Notes: generated by a model from the sequence alone, not told the origin. DNA of 64,000 bases from a bacterium (GCA_905221125.1 CAJNBY010000002.1:158592-222591), one strand, 5' to 3'; shown: positions 47,632-57,815, counted from the first letter of the stretch. Numbers and translations are program-made.

Positions 47632-47697
47632 TTTTCAGAAAAATTTAAGAAAATATAGTAAAATAGATAGGGTAACACTTATCTCAAAGGAGTAGAC

Positions 47698-48636
47698 ATG
47701 AAGAAAAAACTATTGGCAGGTGCCATTACACTATTATCAGTAGCAACTTTAGCAGCTTGTTCGAAAGGTTCAGAAGGGGCAGACCTTATTAGCATGAAAG
47801 GAGATGTCATTACAGAGCATCAATTTTATGAGCAAGTGAAAAGCAATCCTTCAGCCCAACAAGTTTTGTTAAATTTGACTATCCAAAAAGTATTTGAGAA
47901 ACAATACGGTTCAGAAGTAGATGACAAAGAAGTCAATGACACTATTGCAGAAGAAGAAAAACAATATGGTGAGAACTATCAACGTGTCTTGTCACAAGCA
48001 GGCATGACTCTTGAAACACGAAAAGCTCAAATTCGTACAAGTAAATTAGTTGAGTTGGCAGTTAAGAAAGCAGCAGAAGCTGAATTGACAGATGATGCAT
48101 ACAAGAAAGCCTTTGATGAATACACTCCAGATGTAACGGCTCAAATCATTCGTCTTGATAATGAGGATAAAGCGAAAGAAGTCCTCGAAAAAGCTAAGGC
48201 AAGTGGAGCAGATTTCGCTCAATTAGCTAAAGATAACTCAACTGATGAGAAAACCAAAGCGAACGGTGGAGAAATCACCTTTGATTCTGCTTCAACAGAA
48301 GTACCAGATCAAGTTAAGAAAGCAGCTTTCGCCTTGGATGTTAACGGGGTTTCTGATGTCATTACAGCTACTGGAACACAAGCCTACAGCAGCCAATATT
48401 ACATTGTAAAACTCACTAAGAAAACAGAAAAATCATCAAATATTGATGACTATAAAGAAAAATTAAAAACTGTTATCTTAACTCAAAAACAAAATGATGC
48501 ATCATTTGTTCAAAGCATTATCGGAAAAGAATTGCAAGCAGCTAATATCAAGGTTAAAGATCAAGCCTTCCAAAATATCTTCACTCAATATATCGGTGGT
48601 GGAGATTCAAGCTCAAGCAGTTCTTCAAAAGAATAA
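47698..48636 (+). CDS. prsA: PrsA-type foldase lipoprotein (PpmA)
   Basis: The 312-residue lipoprotein has a signal peptide with lipobox LAAC (Cys21), an N-terminal chaperone region, a parvulin-like domain (VTAQIIRLDNEDKAKEVLEKAKASGADFAQLAKDNS, about residues 145-240) and a Ser-rich tail. PrsA folds exported proteins outside the membrane; the pneumococcal form is called PpmA. AAAGGAG precedes the ATG. A terminator follows. Confidence 0.95.
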   Translation: MKKKLLAGAITLLSVATLAACSKGSEGADLISMKGDVITEHQFYEQVKSNPSAQQVLLNLTIQKVFEKQYGSEVDDKEVNDTIAEEEKQYGENYQRVLSQAGMTLETRKAQIRTSKLVELAVKKAAEAELTDDAYKKAFDEYTPDVTAQIIRLDNEDKAKEVLEKAKASGADFAQLAKDNSTDEKTKANGGEITFDSASTEVPDQVKKAAFALDVNGVSDVITATGTQAYSSQYYIVKLTKKTEKSSNIDDYKEKLKTVILTQKQNDASFVQSIIGKELQAANIKVKDQAFQNIFTQYIGGGDSSSSSSSKE

Positions 48637-48641
48637 AACAG

Positions 48642-48666
48642 AAAAGAGCCAAGTGCTCTTTTTCTT
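48642..48666 (+). terminator. Terminator after prsA
   Basis: AAAAGAGC paired with GCTCTTTT around CAAGT. Confidence 0.8.
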
Positions 48667-48717
48667 ATGAGAAAATCTTCTATCTGAAGGGTAAGAGTTT
48701 TTTTCTTTCGGAAAAAA

Positions 48718-48726
48718 TGGTATAAT
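48718..48726 (+). promoter_or_regulatory. Promoter of ftsW (extended -10)
   Basis: TGGTATAAT at 48718-48726, about 70 bases before the ftsW ATG. Confidence 0.6.
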
Positions 48727-48796
48727 AGCAATCAAAACTAGAAAATAAACGGAATTTGGGAATAATTTCTTTTGTTCTCATTAGATTGGTGATACT

Positions 48797-50020
48797 ATGA
48801 AGATTAGTAAGAGGCACCTATTAAACTATTCTATCCTAGTTCCTTACTTACTTTTATCTATTTTGGGCTTGATTGTAGTCTATTCTACAACCAGTGCCAT
48901 TCTAATCGAAGAAGGTAAAAGTGCCCTGCAATTGGTTCGAAGTCAGGGAATGTTTTGGGTATTTAGTTTAATATTGATTGCCTTGATATATAAGTTGAGA
49001 CTGAATTTTTTAAGAAATGAACGTCTTTTATTTATTGTTATGTTTGTTGAGCTGATTCTATTAGCTTTGGCTCGTTTGATTGGTATTCCTGTCAATGGAG
49101 CCTATGGCTGGATTTCTGTAGGACCTTTGACCATTCAGCCAGCCGAATATTTGAAAATTATTATTATTTGGTATCTAGCAAATAAATTTTCCAAACAACA
49201 AGAGGATATAGCTATTTATGATTTTCAAGTTTTGACGCAGAATCAGTGGCTTCCTCGTGCGTTTAATGACTGGCGCTTTGTTCTCTTGGTACTGATTGGG
49301 AGCCTTGCTATTTTCCCAGATTTGGGGAATGCTTCTATTTTAGCTTTGGTTGCCTTGATTATGTATACGATTAGTGGTATCGCTTATAGATGGTTTATTG
49401 CCTTTTTGGGAATTTTGGTGGGGATTTCAGCCCTATCCCTATCAGCTATCTCTATGATTGGGGTTGATAAATTTTCAAAAATTCCAGTATTTGGTTACGT
49501 TGCCAAGCGTTTCAGTGCCTACTTTAATCCCTTTGCCGATTTGGCAGGAGCAGGCCACCAACTCGCAAATTCCTACTTTGCTATGGTAAATGGTGGTTGG
49601 TTTGGTCTAGGTTTAGGAAATTCAATTGAAAAACGTGGCTATTTACCAGAGGCCCATACAGATTTTGTATTTTCAATTGTCATCGAAGAATTTGGATTTG
49701 TAGGAGCCAGCTTGATTTTAGCACTTGTCTTTTTCCTTATTTTACGAATCATCCTAGTAGGAATTCGTGCTAAGAATCCCTTTAATTCCATGATGGCGAT
49801 TGGGGTTGGGGGGATGATGTTGATCCAGGTGTTTGTCAATATCGGTGGAATTTCTGGAATTATTCCTTCTACAGGAGTAACCTTTCCTTTCTTATCGCAA
49901 GGAGGGAATAGTCTTCTGGTCTTGTCTGTAGCCATCGCCTTTGTCTTAAATATTGATGCAAGTGAAAAGCATGCTCAATTGTATGAGGAGTTAGAAGCTC
50001 GCTCATCAAACTATATGTAG
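48797..50020 (+). CDS. ftsW: Septal peptidoglycan glycosyltransferase FtsW
   Basis: The 407-residue SEDS membrane protein has about ten helices and the conserved YGWISVGPLTIQPAEYLKI (about residues 102-120), FPDLGNAS, and the late GVTFPFLSQGGNS signature. It polymerises septal glycan together with a class B penicillin-binding protein. ppc follows 24 bases later without a terminator. Confidence 0.95.
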   Translation: MKISKRHLLNYSILVPYLLLSILGLIVVYSTTSAILIEEGKSALQLVRSQGMFWVFSLILIALIYKLRLNFLRNERLLFIVMFVELILLALARLIGIPVNGAYGWISVGPLTIQPAEYLKIIIIWYLANKFSKQQEDIAIYDFQVLTQNQWLPRAFNDWRFVLLVLIGSLAIFPDLGNASILALVALIMYTISGIAYRWFIAFLGILVGISALSLSAISMIGVDKFSKIPVFGYVAKRFSAYFNPFADLAGAGHQLANSYFAMVNGGWFGLGLGNSIEKRGYLPEAHTDFVFSIVIEEFGFVGASLILALVFFLILRIILVGIRAKNPFNSMMAIGVGGMMLIQVFVNIGGISGIIPSTGVTFPFLSQGGNSLLVLSVAIAFVLNIDASEKHAQLYEELEARSSNYM

Positions 50021-50044
50021 AGCTGATAGTGGAAAGGATTACCT

Positions 50045-52741
50045 ATGTCTCTTCAAAAATTAGAAAACTATAGTAATAAAGCTGTCGTGCAAGAAGAAGT
50101 ATTGATTTTAACAGAATTGTTAGAAGATATCACTAAAAATATGCTTGCTCCAGAAACCTTTGAAAAAATCATGCAGTTGAAAGAATTGTCAACTCAAGAA
50201 GATTATCAAGGCTTGAACCAATTGGTTACTAGTCTGACAAATGATGAAATGGCTTATATTTCACGCTATTTCTCTATCTTGCCCCTCTTGATTAATATCT
50301 CAGAAGACGTGGATTTGGCCTATGAAATCAACCACCAAAATAATATCGATCAAGATTATCTTGGTAAGTTATCAGCAACAATCAAAATGGTTGCTGAAAA
50401 AGAAAATGCGGTTGAAATTCTTGAACACTTGAATGTTGTTCCTGTTTTGACAGCCCATCCAACACAAGTTCAACGTAAGAGCATGTTGGATTTGACTAAC
50501 CATATCCATACCCTCTTGCGTAAGTACCGTGATGTGAAATTAGGATTAATTAATAAGGAAAAATGGCATAATGATCTCCGCCGTTACATCGAGATTATTA
50601 TGCAGACAGATATGATTCGTGAAAAGAAATTGAAAGTGACCAATGAAATCACGAATGTTATGGAATACTACAATAGTTCATTCCTGAAAGCTGTTCCTCA
50701 TTTGACGGCTGAGTACAAGCGCCTGGCTAAAAAACATGGCTTGGAGTTGAAACATCCTAAACCAATTACCATGGGAATGTGGATTGGTGGAGACCGTGAT
50801 GGAAATCCCTTTGTTACAGCAGATACCTTGAAGAAATCTGCCATGACCCAGTGTGAAGTCATCATGAACTACTACGATGAAAAGATTTATCAACTTTATC
50901 GTGAGTTCTCTCTCTCAACTAGTATTGTCAATGTCAGCAAGCAAGTCAGAGAAATGGCTCGTCAATCCAAGGATAACTCGATTTATCGTGAAAAAGAGCT
51001 TTACCGTCGTGCCCTGTTTGATATTCAATCAAAAATCCAAGCAACTAAAGCTTATCTGATTGAGGATAAGGAAGTTGGAGCTCGTTATGAAACAGCCAAT
51101 GACTTTTATAAGGACTTAGTTACTATCCGTGATTCCCTTTTGGAAAACAAGGGTGAAGCACTAATTTCTGGTGATTTTGTTGAATTGATTCAGGCAGTTG
51201 AAATTTTTGGTTTCTATTTGGCTTCTATTGACATGCGTCAAGATTCTAGTGTTCACGAGGCCTGTGTAGCCGAACTCTTGAAATCAGCAGGAATTCATTC
51301 TCGTTATAGTGAACTCAGTGAAGAAGAAAAATGCCAGCTTCTCTTGAAAGAATTAGAAGAAGATCCACGCATTCTTTCTGCCACTCATGTTGAAAAATCA
51401 GAGTTACTTGAAAAAGAATTGGCTATCTTTAAGGCTGCTCGTAATTTGAAAGATAAATTGGGTGATGATGTCATTCGTCAGACTATCATTTCACATGCAA
51501 CCAGCGTATCAGACATGCTGGAATTGGCAATCTTGCTAAAAGAAGTAGGACTAGTTGATAAAGAAAGAGCCCGTGTCCAAATTGTTCCTCTCTTTGAAAC
51601 AATTGAGGACTTGGACCACTCAGAAGAAACTATGAGAGAATACCTTTCTCTTCCTCTTGCTAAGAAATGGATTGCTTCGCGCAATAACTACCAAGAAATC
51701 ATGCTTGGCTACTCTGATAGTAATAAAGATGGTGGTTACCTTTCATCATGTTGGACTCTCTACAAGGCTCAACAACAATTGACTGCAATTGGAGATGAAT
51801 TTGGTGTTAAGGTTACCTTCTTCCATGGCCGTGGTGGTACTGTTGGTCGTGGTGGTGGACCAACTTATGAAGCTATCACATCTCAACCGCTTAAGTCTAT
51901 CAAGGATCGTATCCGTTTGACGGAGCAGGGTGAAGTAATTGGCAATAAGTACGGTAACAAAGATGCTGCCTACTATAACCTTGAAATGCTAGTATCTGCA
52001 GCCATTAACCGTATGATTACGCAGAAGAAGAGCGATACCAATACATCCAATCGTTATGAAGCCATCATGGACCAAGTGGTGGACCGTAGTTATGATATTT
52101 ACCGTGATTTGGTATTTGGTAATGACCATTTCTATGATTATTTCTTTGAGTCAAGTCCAATCAAGGCTATTTCAAGCTTTAATATTGGTTCTCGTCCAGC
52201 CGCTCGTAAGACGATTACTGAAATTGGTGGATTGCGTGCTATCCCTTGGGTTTTCTCATGGTCACAAAGTCGTGTTATGTTCCCTGGCTGGTATGGAGTT
52301 GGTTCAAGCTTCAAAGAATTTATAGATAAGAATCCAGAAAATATCGCTATTCTACGAGATATGTACCAAAATTGGCCTTTCTTCCAGTCACTTCTTTCAA
52401 ATGTTGATATGGTCTTGTCGAAATCAAATATGAATATTGCTTTCGAATATGCCAAACTTTGTGAAGATGATCAAGTAAAAGCAATTTATGAGACTATTCT
52501 AAATGAATGGCAAGTTACCAAGGAAGTCATCTTGGCTATCGAAGGTTACGATGAACTCTTGGCGGAAAATCCATATCTAAAAGCAAGTTTGGATTACCGT
52601 ATGCCATACTTTAATATCCTCAACTATATCCAGTTGGAGTTGATTAAACGACAACGTCGAGGAGAATTATCAAGCGATCAAGAAAAATTAATCCATACAA
52701 CCATCAACGGAATTGCGACAGGATTGCGTAATTCAGGCTGA
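50045..52741 (+). CDS. ppc: Phosphoenolpyruvate carboxylase
   Basis: The 898-residue enzyme carboxylates phosphoenolpyruvate to oxaloacetate, which streptococci with an incomplete citric acid cycle need for aspartate. It has [13 protein letters not shown] (about residues 135-147), [15 protein letters not shown] [13 protein letters not shown] and [15 protein letters not shown] with [23 protein letters not shown] is its weak ribosome site. A terminator follows. Confidence 0.98.
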   Translation: MSLQKLENYSNKAVVQEEVLILTELLEDITKNMLAPETFEKIMQLKELSTQEDYQGLNQLVTSLTNDEMAYISRYFSILPLLINISEDVDLAYEINHQNNIDQDYLGKLSATIKMVAEKENAVEILEHLNVVPVLTAHPTQVQRKSMLDLTNHIHTLLRKYRDVKLGLINKEKWHNDLRRYIEIIMQTDMIREKKLKVTNEITNVMEYYNSSFLKAVPHLTAEYKRLAKKHGLELKHPKPITMGMWIGGDRDGNPFVTADTLKKSAMTQCEVIMNYYDEKIYQLYREFSLSTSIVNVSKQVREMARQSKDNSIYREKELYRRALFDIQSKIQATKAYLIEDKEVGARYETANDFYKDLVTIRDSLLENKGEALISGDFVELIQAVEIFGFYLASIDMRQDSSVHEACVAELLKSAGIHSRYSELSEEEKCQLLLKELEEDPRILSATHVEKSELLEKELAIFKAARNLKDKLGDDVIRQTIISHATSVSDMLELAILLKEVGLVDKERARVQIVPLFETIEDLDHSEETMREYLSLPLAKKWIASRNNYQEIMLGYSDSNKDGGYLSSCWTLYKAQQQLTAIGDEFGVKVTFFHGRGGTVGRGGGPTYEAITSQPLKSIKDRIRLTEQGEVIGNKYGNKDAAYYNLEMLVSAAINRMITQKKSDTNTSNRYEAIMDQVVDRSYDIYRDLVFGNDHFYDYFFESSPIKAISSFNIGSRPAARKTITEIGGLRAIPWVFSWSQSRVMFPGWYGVGSSFKEFIDKNPENIAILRDMYQNWPFFQSLLSNVDMVLSKSNMNIAFEYAKLCEDDQVKAIYETILNEWQVTKEVILAIEGYDELLAENPYLKASLDYRMPYFNILNYIQLELIKRQRRGELSSDQEKLIHTTINGIATGLRNSG

Positions 52742-52750
52742 TACCTATTA

Positions 52751-52781
52751 AGCTTCCTCTTTTCCATAGGGGAAGTTTTTG
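52751..52781 (+). terminator. Terminator after ppc
   Basis: AGCTTCCTC paired with GGGGAAG followed by five T, one imperfect pair. Confidence 0.7.
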
Positions 52782-52809
52782 AATATTTCAAAAAAATTCT
52801 CAAAGAGTC

Positions 52810-52837
52810 TTGACAAGTAGTTGAAAAATGATATAAT
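52810..52837 (+). promoter_or_regulatory. Promoter of the trpXYZ leader
   Basis: TTGACA (52810-52815), 16-base spacer, TATAAT (52832-52837). Transcription would start near 52844. Confidence 0.85.
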
Positions 52838-52843
52838 TTAACC

Positions 52844-53082
52844 ATTCAGAAAAGTAATCATACAAACTTTTTAGAGAGTCTGTGGTAGCTGGAAACAGAT
52901 AAGTGGCAATGATGAAAATTGGGCTGAATGTTATTTAGAATTTGAAATCATAAAAATTCGGTGAGCACACCTTACAGTGCACCTCGTTATTGCGAGACAG
53001 AGCGATAGGGAAATTCCCTATAATTGAGGTGGTACCGCGCATCGACGTCCTCACACAAGTTTTTTGTGTGAGGACTTTTTTG
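52844..53082 (+). promoter_or_regulatory. T-box riboswitch controlling trpXYZ
   Basis: The leader has the Stem I landmarks AGAGAG (52873-52878) and CTG-gaaa-CAG, the T-box sequence TGGTACCGCG (53030-53039) and a terminator (GTCCTCACACA/TGTGTGAGGAC, 53047-53075, T-run). T-boxes read uncharged tRNA and open transcription when it accumulates. A Trp triplet UGG lies in the probable specifier region (52920-52922), but AAU is an alternative by eye. Streptococcal homologues are assigned to tryptophan. Confidence 0.92.
53046..53082 (+). terminator. T-box conditional terminator
   Basis: An 11-bp stem GTCCTCACACA/TGTGTGAGGAC and six T; its 5' arm region can pair instead with the T-box antiterminator. 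Confidence 0.9.
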
Positions 53083-53094
53083 ATGGAGGTTAGT

Positions 53095-53154
53095 ATGGAA
53101 AGAAAACGATGGCGTCGCTTGTTTATACTCAATGAAAATCAAAAAGCAAACTAG
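53095..53154 (+). CDS. Short leader frame truncated and extended by BOX
   Basis: After the T-box terminator, GGAGG and ATG open MERKRWRRLF, then the BOX element adds ILNENQKAN before a stop. Without the BOX the frame would read MERKRWRRLFR and stop. It is basic and contains one Trp codon. The ribosome binding site is good, but a peptide this short may be chance; a regulatory role is speculative. Confidence 0.3.
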   Translation: MERKRWRRLFILNENQKAN

Positions 53155-53229
53155 GAAGCTAGCCGCAAGCTGTACTTGAGTACGGTAAGGCGACGCTGAC
53201 GTGGTTTGAATTTGATTTTCGAAGAGTAT
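53126..53229 (+). repeat. BOX element (A-C type, 104 bp) in the trpXYZ leader
   Basis: Same length and layout as the hicA copy, with TA duplicated at 53124-53125 and 53230-53231 and a GTACT-TG-AGTAC apex (53172-53183). It sits between the T-box terminator and trpX and is transcribed with the operon. Confidence 0.95.
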
Positions 53230-53272
53230 TAGATAAGTGAAGTATTTTAAAGGAATAAAAAGGAGAAATAGA

Positions 53273-54268
53273 ATGAAAAATAAACGTTTAATTGGAATTA
53301 TCGCTGCATTAGCAGTCTTAGTAGCAGGAAGCTTGATTTACTCTTCAATGAATAAACCAGAAGCTAAGAATGAGAAGAAAGTTGCCAAAGTTGGTGTCCT
53401 TCAGTTTGTGAGCCATCCATCTCTGGACTTGATTTATAAAGGGATTCAAGATGGACTTGCAGAAGAAGGGTATAAAGATGACCAAGTTAAAATCGATTTT
53501 ATGAACTCAGAAGGCGACCAAAGTAAGGTTGCGACAATGAGTAAACAATTGGTTGCAAATGGCAATGACTTGGTTGTTGGTATCGCAACACCAGCTGCTC
53601 AAGGTTTGGCTAGTGCAACAAAAGATCTACCGGTTATCATGGCCGCTATTACAGACCCAATCGGAGCTAACTTGGTCAAAGATTTGAAAAAACCAGGCGG
53701 CAACATTACAGGGGTATCTGACCACAATCCAGCTCAACAACAAGTTGAACTCATCAAAGCTTTGACACCAAATGTAAAAACAATCGGTGCTCTTTACTCA
53801 AGTAGTGAAGATAATTCAAAAACACAGGTAGAAGAATTTAAGGCTTATGCTGAAAAAGCAGGTTTGACAGTGGAAACATTTGCAGTTCCTTCAACAAATG
53901 AAATTGCTTCAACAGTTAACGTTATGACTAGCAAGGTTGATGCTATCTGGGTTCCAATTGATAACACCATTGCTTCAGCCTTCTCAACTGTTGTATCAAG
54001 CAACCAATCAGCTAAAAAACCAATCTACCCAAGTGCAACCGCAATGGTAGAAGCAGGTGGTTTGGCATCCGTTGTAGTTGACCAGCATGACCTTGGTGTG
54101 GCAACTGGTAAAATGATTGTTCAAGTTTTGAAAGGTGCAAAACCAGCTGATACACCAGTCAATGTCTTTTCAACTGGTAAATCAGTAATCAATAAAAAAT
54201 TGGCACAAGAACTAGGTATTACTATTCCTGAATCTGTTCTAAAAGAAGCAGGACAAGTGATTGAATAA
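53273..54268 (+). CDS. trpX: Tryptophan ABC transporter substrate-binding protein
   Basis: The 331-residue protein has an N-terminal membrane anchor or signal (LIGIIAALAVLVAGSLIY) and the ABC-transporter-substrate-binding fold of the TrpX/DUF534 type: VGVLQFVSHPSLDLIYKGIQDGL, VGIATPAAQGLASATKDLPVIM, and AITDPIGANLV. The cysteine of a classic lipobox is absent, so the segment may be an uncleaved anchor. The T-box predicts Trp as substrate. ATG 53273 follows AAAAGGAGAAA. The permease follows after a hairpin. Confidence 0.88.
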   Translation: MKNKRLIGIIAALAVLVAGSLIYSSMNKPEAKNEKKVAKVGVLQFVSHPSLDLIYKGIQDGLAEEGYKDDQVKIDFMNSEGDQSKVATMSKQLVANGNDLVVGIATPAAQGLASATKDLPVIMAAITDPIGANLVKDLKKPGGNITGVSDHNPAQQQVELIKALTPNVKTIGALYSSSEDNSKTQVEEFKAYAEKAGLTVETFAVPSTNEIASTVNVMTSKVDAIWVPIDNTIASAFSTVVSSNQSAKKPIYPSATAMVEAGGLASVVVDQHDLGVATGKMIVQVLKGAKPADTPVNVFSTGKSVINKKLAQELGITIPESVLKEAGQVIE

Positions 54269-54275
54269 TCTACAA

Positions 54276-54309
54276 TGGAGGAGTTGGGGACATCTCCTCC
54301 AATTTTTTA
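54276..54309 (+). terminator. Hairpin terminator between trpX and trpY
   Basis: TGGAGGAG paired with CTCCTCCA, then six T. It probably stops part of the transcripts so that the binding protein is made in excess of the membrane parts. Confidence 0.8.
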
Positions 54310-54343
54310 CAATAGAAATCGTATAGAAAAGGTTAAGAAACAG

Positions 54344-55210
54344 ATGATACTATCTATTATTTCTCAAGGATTTGTCTGGGCCATTTTAGGTCTGGGAATC
54401 TTTATGACATTTAGGATTTTAAACTTTCCAGATATGACGACAGAAGGTTCCTTCCCTCTTGGGGGAGCTGTTGCTGTCACTCTGATAACCAAAGGTGTAA
54501 ATCCTTTTTTGGCTACACTTGTTGCTGTAGGAGCAGGTTGTTTGGCTGGAATGGCAGCAGGCCTTCTTTATACAAAAGGGAAAATTCCAACCTTGCTCTC
54601 AGGAATTTTGGTGATGACTTCCTGTCACTCTATCATGCTCTTGATTATGGGACGTGCGAATTTAGGCTTGCTTGGAACTAAGCAAATTCAGGATGTCTTA
54701 CCTTTTGATTCAGACTTGAACCAACTCTTGACAGGTCTTATCTTTGTCAGTCTTGTCATTGCTCTCATGCTCTTTTTCTTGGACACCAAACTTGGACAAG
54801 CCTATATTGCTACAGGTGACAATCCTGATATGGCTAGAAGTTTCGGAATTCATACTGGACGCATGGAGCTCATGGGTTTGGTCTTATCAAATGGTGTGAT
54901 TGCCCTTGCAGGTGCCCTCATTGCTCAGCAAGAAGGCTATGCTGATGTTTCTCGAGGAATCGGGGTTATTGTTGTGGGGCTTGCAAGTTTGATTATTGGA
55001 GAAGTTATCTTCAAGAGTTTGAGCTTGGCAGAGCGTTTGGTTACCATCGTTGTAGGTTCTATCGCCTATCAATTTTTAGTATGGGCTGTTATCGCGCTTG
55101 GATTTAACACAAGTTACCTTCGTCTATATAGCGCCGTGATTTTAGCAGTCTGCCTCATGATTCCAACATTTAAGCAAACCATCTTGAAAGGAGCCAAGTT
55201 AAGTAAATGA
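54344..55210 (+). CDS. trpY: Tryptophan ABC transporter permease
   Basis: The 288-residue protein has about eight hydrophobic segments and matches the permease type paired with TrpX proteins (GSFPLGGAVAVTLITKGVNPFLAT, and ARSFGIHTGRMELMGLVLSNG). ATG 54344 is chosen because the frame upstream passes through the terminator hairpin. The ribosome site is weak. It overlaps trpZ by four bases. Confidence 0.88.
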   Translation: MILSIISQGFVWAILGLGIFMTFRILNFPDMTTEGSFPLGGAVAVTLITKGVNPFLATLVAVGAGCLAGMAAGLLYTKGKIPTLLSGILVMTSCHSIMLLIMGRANLGLLGTKQIQDVLPFDSDLNQLLTGLIFVSLVIALMLFFLDTKLGQAYIATGDNPDMARSFGIHTGRMELMGLVLSNGVIALAGALIAQQEGYADVSRGIGVIVVGLASLIIGEVIFKSLSLAERLVTIVVGSIAYQFLVWAVIALGFNTSYLRLYSAVILAVCLMIPTFKQTILKGAKLSK

Positions 55211-55965
55211 CAGCCATTGTAGAATTAAAAAATGCAACCAAAGTCGTTAAAAATGGCTTTGATGAAGAAAAGATTATTTTAAATGATGTTTCCTTAGAAA
55301 TTTTTGAACAGGATTTTATCACGATTTTAGGTGGAAATGGTGCTGGGAAATCGACTCTCTTTAACACTATTGCGGGAACCTTGTCCTTATCCAGTGGAAC
55401 CATCCGTATTTTAGGTGAAGACGTCACCAAGTTTTCACCAGAGAAGCGTGCCAAGTATCTGTCTCGTGTTTTCCAAGATCCCAAGATGGGAACAGCTCCT
55501 CGTATGACAGTGGCTGAAAATCTCTTGATTGCTAAGTTCCGTGGTGAAAAGCGTGGACTCTTTCCAAGACGTCTGGCTAGCTATAAGGATGAATTTCAGG
55601 CGACTATTGAAAAAGTAGGAAATGGTCTTGAGAAACACTTGAATACACCGATTGAGTTCTTATCGGGTGGACAAAGACAGGCCTTGAGTCTCTTGATGGC
55701 AACCTTGAAGCGTCCTGAATTACTCTTGTTGGACGAGCATACTGCAGCCCTGGATCCAAAGACCAGTGTGGCCTTGATGGAATTGACAGATGACTTTGTC
55801 AAGAAGGATCAGTTGACAGCACTTATGATTACTCATCATATGGAAGATGCTCTCAAATATGGTAATCGCTTAATTGTCATGAAAGAAGGACGGATTATCC
55901 AAGATTTGAACCAAGAAGACAAAGCAAAAATGAAAATCTCTGATTATTATCAACTCTTTGAATAA
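55207..55965 (+). CDS. trpZ: Tryptophan ABC transporter ATP-binding protein
   Basis: The 252-residue ATPase has Walker A GGNGAGKSTLF (about residues 38-48), the signature LSGGQRQALS (about 153-162), Walker B LLLLDEHTAALD and the switch His in MITHHM. It powers the TrpY permease. It overlaps trpY by four bases. Substrate by T-box and operon context. Confidence 0.9.
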   Translation: MTAIVELKNATKVVKNGFDEEKIILNDVSLEIFEQDFITILGGNGAGKSTLFNTIAGTLSLSSGTIRILGEDVTKFSPEKRAKYLSRVFQDPKMGTAPRMTVAENLLIAKFRGEKRGLFPRRLASYKDEFQATIEKVGNGLEKHLNTPIEFLSGGQRQALSLLMATLKRPELLLLDEHTAALDPKTSVALMELTDDFVKKDQLTALMITHHMEDALKYGNRLIVMKEGRIIQDLNQEDKAKMKISDYYQLFE

Positions 55966-55988
55966 AGTAGGGAAAATGAGTGAAATGG

Positions 55989-56017
55989 TTTACTTTTTTT
56001 CTGAAATAAAGTATACT
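55989..56017 (+). promoter_or_regulatory. Promoter of dnaG-rpoD
   Basis: TTTACT (55989-55994), 17-base spacer, TATACT (56012-56017). The inverted repeat GTTTACTT (55988-55995)/AAGTAAAC (56023-56030) encloses the promoter. Confidence 0.65.
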
Positions 56018-56054
56018 ATATAAAGTAAACTATGATAACATGGAGGTATTGTGT

Positions 56055-57815
56055 ATGGTTGACAAACAAGTCATTGAAGAAATCAAAAACAATGCCAACA
56101 TTGTGGAAGTCATAGGAGATGTGATTTCTTTACAAAAGGCAGGACGGAACTATCTAGGGCTCTGTCCTTTTCATGGTGAAAAAACACCTTCTTTCAACGT
56201 TGTAGAGGACAAGCAGTTTTATCACTGTTTTGGTTGTGGGCGCTCAGGTGATGTCTTTAAGTTCATCGAGGAGTACCAAGGAGTTCCCTTTATGGAGGCT
56301 GTCCAAATTTTAGGTCAGCGTGTTGGGATAGAGGTGGAAAAACCGCTTTATAATGAGCAGAAACCAGCCTTACCCCACCAAGCTCTTTATGATATGCACG
56401 AAGATGCGGCTAAATTTTATCATGCTATTCTCATGACAACGACCATGGGGGAAGAGGCCAGAAACTACCTCTATCAGCGTGGTTTGACAGATGAAGTGCT
56501 CAAGCATTTTCGGATTGGTTTGGCACCTCCAGAACGAAACTATCTCTATCAACGCTTGTCTGGTCAGTATCGTGAAGAGGATTTCCTGGATTCAGGGCTG
56601 TTTTATCTCTCGGATGCCAATCAATTTGTAGACACCTTTCACAATCGCATTATGTTTCCCCTGACCAATGATCAGGGAAAGGTCATTGCCTTCTCAGGTC
56701 GTATCTGGCAGAAAACGGATTCACAAACTTCTAAGTATAAAAATAGCAGATCGACTGCAATTTTTAACAAAAGTTACGAATTATATCATATGGATAGGGC
56801 AAAAAAATCTTCTGGCAAAACCAGTGAGATTTACCTCATGGAAGGGTTCATGGATGTCATTGCAGCCTATCGGGCTGGAATTGAAAATGCTGTGGCGTCT
56901 ATGGGAACGGCCTTGAGTCGTGAGCATGTTGAGCATCTGAAAAGGTTAACCAAGAAGTTGGTTCTTGTTTACGATGGCGATAAGGCTGGGCAAGCTGCGA
57001 CATTGAAAGCCTTAGATGAAATTAGCGATATGCCTGTGCAAATCGTTAGTATGCCTGATAACTTGGATCCAGATGAGTATCTACAAAAAAATGGACCAGA
57101 AGACTTGGCCTATCTATTAACGAAAACTCGTATTAGTCCGATTGAGTTTTACATTCACCAGTACAAGCCTGAAAATAGTGAAAATCTGCAGGCTCAGATT
57201 GAGTTTATTGAAAAAATAGCTCCCTTGATTGTTCAAGAAAAGTCTATCACTGCTCAAAACAGCTATATTCATATTTTAGCTGACAGTCTGGCATCCTTTG
57301 ATTATGCTCAGATTGAGCAGATTGTTAATGAGAGCCGTCAGGCACAAAGGCAGAATCGCATGGAAGGAATTTCCAGACCGAGGCCAATCACTATGCCTGT
57401 TACCAAGCAGTTATCGGCTATTATGAGGGCAGAAGCTCATCTACTTTATCGAATGATGGAATCCCCCCTTATTTTGAACGATTACCGTTTGCGAGAAGAT
57501 TTTGCATTTGACACTCCTGAATTTCAGGTTTTATATGATTTGCTTGGCCAGTATGGAAATCTTCCTTCAGAAGTCTTAGCAGAACAGACAGAGGAAGTTG
57601 AAAGAGCTTGGTATCAAGTCTTAGCTCAGGATTTACCTGCTGAGATGTCACCGCAGGAACTCAGTGAAGTAGAGATGACTCGAAACAAGGCCCTCTTGAA
57701 TCAGGAGAATATGAGAATCAAAAAGAAGGTGCAGGAAGCTAGCCATGTAGGAGATACCGACACAGCCCTAGAAGAATTGGAACGTTTAATTTCCCAAAAG
57801 AGAAGAATGGAGTAA
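56055..57815 (+). CDS. dnaG: DNA primase
   Basis: The 586-residue primase makes RNA primers for replication. It has an N-terminal CHC2 zinc finger ([11 protein letters not shown] then CFGCGRSGD, about residues 37-65), the TOPRIM core ([29 protein letters not shown] and LVYDGDKAG) and a C-terminal helicase-binding domain. ATG 56055 follows ATGGAGG; the ATG five codons earlier overlaps that site. dnaG-rpoD is the classic macromolecular synthesis order; rpoD starts 2 bases after the stop. Confidence 0.96.
   Translation: MVDKQVIEEIKNNANIVEVIGDVISLQKAGRNYLGLCPFHGEKTPSFNVVEDKQFYHCFGCGRSGDVFKFIEEYQGVPFMEAVQILGQRVGIEVEKPLYNEQKPALPHQALYDMHEDAAKFYHAILMTTTMGEEARNYLYQRGLTDEVLKHFRIGLAPPERNYLYQRLSGQYREEDFLDSGLFYLSDANQFVDTFHNRIMFPLTNDQGKVIAFSGRIWQKTDSQTSKYKNSRSTAIFNKSYELYHMDRAKKSSGKTSEIYLMEGFMDVIAAYRAGIENAVASMGTALSREHVEHLKRLTKKLVLVYDGDKAGQAATLKALDEISDMPVQIVSMPDNLDPDEYLQKNGPEDLAYLLTKTRISPIEFYIHQYKPENSENLQAQIEFIEKIAPLIVQEKSITAQNSYIHILADSLASFDYAQIEQIVNESRQAQRQNRMEGISRPRPITMPVTKQLSAIMRAEAHLLYRMMESPLILNDYRLREDFAFDTPEFQVLYDLLGQYGNLPSEVLAEQTEEVERAWYQVLAQDLPAEMSPQELSEVEMTRNKALLNQENMRIKKKVQEASHVGDTDTALEELERLISQKRRME

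Noticed and set aside
54275..54343. Upstream start for the TrpY permease
   Set aside because: The ATG lies in a terminator hairpin (GGAGGAG/CTCCTCC with T-run), so the internal ATG at 54344 is more likely.
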